Assembly: GCF_028206995.1 (NCBI RefSeq)
Contig: NZ_JAQLFL010000002.1
Span: 237,024-283,504, forward strand
DNA length: 46,481 bases
Source: Collinsella aerofaciens
Lineage (GTDB): Bacteria > Actinomycetota > Coriobacteriia > Coriobacteriales > Coriobacteriaceae
Reading direction: 5' to 3'
How positions within the stretch are numbered: the first letter of the stretch is position 1; the number at the start of each line of letters is the position of its first letter. Position numbers and translations under genes: made by a program. Below the pieces are notes generated by a model. It worked only from the letters and a program-made list of their open reading frames with translations, was not told the DNA's origin and did no database searches. This document shows positions 44,935 to 46,481 of this stretch, in pieces.

Positions 44935-45651
44935 ATGCTGCGTGCGATGATTGTGGATGATGAGGCGCCGGCTCGCTCGGAGCTTCGCTTCCTGCTCGAG
45001 CAAACGGGCAAGATCAGCACGATCACGGAGGCGTCGAGCGTCCGCTCCGCCATCGAGATGCTTATGGAAAGTCGCGTGGATGTCGTGTTTCTCGATATTT
45101 CGATGCCCGGTGCCTCGGGCCTGCAACTTGCCGAGGCGCTGCATAAGCTCAAAAATCCGCCGGCGATCGTGTTTGTGACTGCGTATAGTGACCATGCGGT
45201 CGAGGCATTCGACGTGGATGCCGTCGATTATCTGATGAAGCCGGTCGAGGAAGCTCGCTTGGATCGCGCGATCGAGAAGGTCATGCAACGCACCAAGCCG
45301 GTTACGGACAGCAAGGTGACCATCGAGCGTATCCCGGTGGAAAAGGGCGGCCGCAAGGTGCTCATTCCCGTGGACGACATTCGCTTTATCATGGCCAAGG
45401 ACGATTACTCCTGCATCTATACCGTCGATGATCGCTTTTTGTCGACGACCTCGCTGGCGCAGTTTGAGGCCAAGCTCTGCGACTTTGGCTTCTTCCGTGT
45501 TCACCGCCGCTATATCGTCAACTTGGCGTGCGTCACGGATGTGGAGACGGTGCCCTCGGGTGCCATCCAGCTGGGCATTACGGGCGTCGACGAACGCGTT
45601 CCGGTTTCGCGCCGCCGCGTCGTGCTGCTCAAGAAGGCTCTGAGTCTCTAG
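44935..45651 (+). CDS. LytTR-family response regulator (system 2)
   Basis: The 238-residue protein has a receiver domain (MIVDDEAPARSELRFLLEQ; phospho-acceptor in DVVFLDISMPGASG, about Asp54; VFVTAYSDH; YLMKPVEE) and a LytTR DNA-binding domain (VLIPVDDIRFIMAKDDY, FFRVHRRYIVNLACV, PVSRRRVVLLKKAL). It is a clear paralogue of the regulator at 39031. ATG 44935 is preferred to TTG 44914; AAAGG lies 10 bases before it. It forms a unit with the glycosyltransferase and kinase genes and is followed by a terminator. Confidence 0.95.
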   Translation: MLRAMIVDDEAPARSELRFLLEQTGKISTITEASSVRSAIEMLMESRVDVVFLDISMPGASGLQLAEALHKLKNPPAIVFVTAYSDHAVEAFDVDAVDYLMKPVEEARLDRAIEKVMQRTKPVTDSKVTIERIPVEKGGRKVLIPVDDIRFIMAKDDYSCIYTVDDRFLSTTSLAQFEAKLCDFGFFRVHRRYIVNLACVTDVETVPSGAIQLGITGVDERVPVSRRRVVLLKKALSL

Positions 45652-45657
45652 CACACT

Positions 45658-45708
45658 GGCCCCGCAGCCCTGTAGACCCATCGTCTGCGGAGCCGTGGGG
45701 CCTTTTTT
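45658..45708 (+). terminator. Terminator of the second LytS/LytTR operon
   Basis: GGCCCC (45658-45663) pairs with GGGGCC (45697-45702), with further pairs inside such as GCAG/CTGC, and is followed by TTTTTT. Confidence 0.75.
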
Positions 45709-45747
45709 GTATGTATCTGCCGAATCGTTTTTTGCGGAAGGGATCCC

Positions 45748-46215
45748 ATGAACAGTGCAAGCGCCAAGCGTATCGACATCATCTCGGACACCCACGGCTA
45801 TTTATCGCCTGCGCTCCTGGATGAGCTTGAGGGCGCAGACCTGATTATCCACGCCGGCGACCTCACGTCAGAGATGGACTACGAGCACCTATGCACCATC
45901 GCCCCCGTACGGGCCGTACTGGGCAACAACGATTACTACCGCGACTACGGTCCCGATGTAGACCGTCTTGCGCTCTTTACCTACGAAGGCCTCAAATTCG
46001 CCGTAGCCCACTACCGCGAAGACCTTCCGGTGGGATCCGTAGACGTAGCCATCAACGGCCACACCCACGTAACCAAAGAAGCCCAAGTGGGCCGTTGCTT
46101 AGTCCTCAACCCGGGCAGCGCCAGCTACCCCAGAGGCACCCGAGGCCCCACCATGGCCAGAATGCTCGTCAAAGACGGCAAGATCCTAAGCACCAAGTTT
46201 ATTGACCTAGACTAA
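45748..46215 (+). CDS. YfcE-like metallophosphoesterase
   Basis: The 155-residue protein has the two-metal phosphoesterase signature in order: DIISDTHGYL (about 10-19), IIHAGDLTS, AVLGNNDYYRDYG, FAVAHYRED and INGHTHV. This is the YfcE/MJ0936 type, phosphodiesterases with broad activity on small substrates in vitro. The length is typical. The usual HG(D/H) after the NxD motif reads AHYRE here, with the His kept. CGGAAGGGA lies before the ATG. The gene is monocistronic between two terminators. Confidence 0.9.
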   Translation: MNSASAKRIDIISDTHGYLSPALLDELEGADLIIHAGDLTSEMDYEHLCTIAPVRAVLGNNDYYRDYGPDVDRLALFTYEGLKFAVAHYREDLPVGSVDVAINGHTHVTKEAQVGRCLVLNPGSASYPRGTRGPTMARMLVKDGKILSTKFIDLD

Positions 46216-46223
46216 CCGCAACA

Positions 46224-46259
46224 AAAACGGGGGATGTAAAATCGCATCTCCCGTTTTTT
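46224..46259 (+). terminator. Terminator of the phosphoesterase gene
   Basis: AAAACGGGGGATG pairs with CATCTCCCGTTTT over 13 bp (one G-T) around an 8-base loop, with a T tail. Confidence 0.85.
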
Positions 46260-46481
46260 ATGAGCCAAAGGCGGAGTTTCAACAAGAATAATCAGACCAA
46301 CCCCACCGAGGAGAACGGGGACCTCGAGCCGCGGAAGCGGCGAGGAGCAAGAACTGTTTGGACAAAGTGACGGCAGGGAGGGTCTCCGGGGCTGAGGGCG
46401 GGGGTTAAGTTTGTCGCGAGTTCCGCACGCAAAGGAAAGCACTTAATGTGCTTTCCGTCTTGCGCAGGACTGTAGAGCAGC
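46260..46481. other. Gene-free end of the window with one strong hairpin
   Basis: No credible gene is seen in the last 222 bases. GGAAAGCAC-TTAAT-GTGCTTTCC (46434-46456) is a perfect 9-bp stem that is extended by CGCAA/TTGCG pairing further out. It could be the terminator of a minus-strand gene beyond the window, or a leader element. Confidence 0.4.

Overview
The window is high-GC bacterial DNA. The gene content and order point to the class Coriobacteriia, most likely a gut Collinsella-type organism. The reasons are a complete actinobacterial kinase / FHA / phosphatase / RodA-PBP cluster, a single-polypeptide pyruvate:ferredoxin oxidoreductase (anaerobic metabolism), orphan carbamate kinase, and strong C/G-ending codon use. 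This assignment is inference; there is no rRNA in the window.

Region 1 (1-811) is a rearrangement scar. It holds the tail of a PRD-domain PTS regulator, the first ~20 codons of a mannose-family PTS IIB gene, an inverted 3' piece of diaminopimelate decarboxylase (lysA) and the 3' end of a HAD phosphatase.

Region 2 (828-7763) is a catabolic operon for Amadori products (fructoselysine or a related glycated amine). A GntR/HutC regulator is followed by a sigma70-type promoter that lies between two copies of a 21-bp direct repeat. The structural genes encode a YfcC-family transporter, a YtcJ-like amidohydrolase, a FrlC-like epimerase, a FrlB-like deglycase and a FrlD-like kinase. The transporter and amidohydrolase are not part of the E. 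coli frl operon. A hairpin-rich, gene-free stretch follows.

Region 3 (18440 down to 8257, minus strand) is the cell-wall growth signalling operon: a kinase with many membrane helices, fhaA, fhaB, a PP2C phosphatase with a long N-terminal tail, a natural fusion of a RodA/FtsW (SEDS) polymerase with a class B PBP, and PASTA kinase pknB. Several genes overlap by 4 bp.

Region 4 (18589-27619) holds a YcxB-like membrane protein, dnaX, a small membrane protein, ybaB, recR, and then a second, compact signalling module: a membrane-anchored extracytoplasmic protein, a membrane Ser/Thr kinase and an FHA protein.

Region 5 (27689-37572) is anaerobic metabolism and amino-acid use: nifJ with a long leader and a 28-bp perfect inverted repeat behind it, arcC, a C39-type peptidase (opposite strand), an APC permease and a metal-dependent amidohydrolase.

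Region 6 (37601-46259) holds two paralogous LytS/LytTR two-component systems. Between them lie a zinc-dependent phospholipase C-like protein, a UMF1-type MFS protein and a glycosyltransferase that overlaps the second kinase gene by 4 bp. A YfcE-like phosphodiesterase ends the coding part.

No tRNA, rRNA, CRISPR array or complete insertion sequence was seen. A recurring extended -10 element, GGGTAnnAT, precedes many of the genes.
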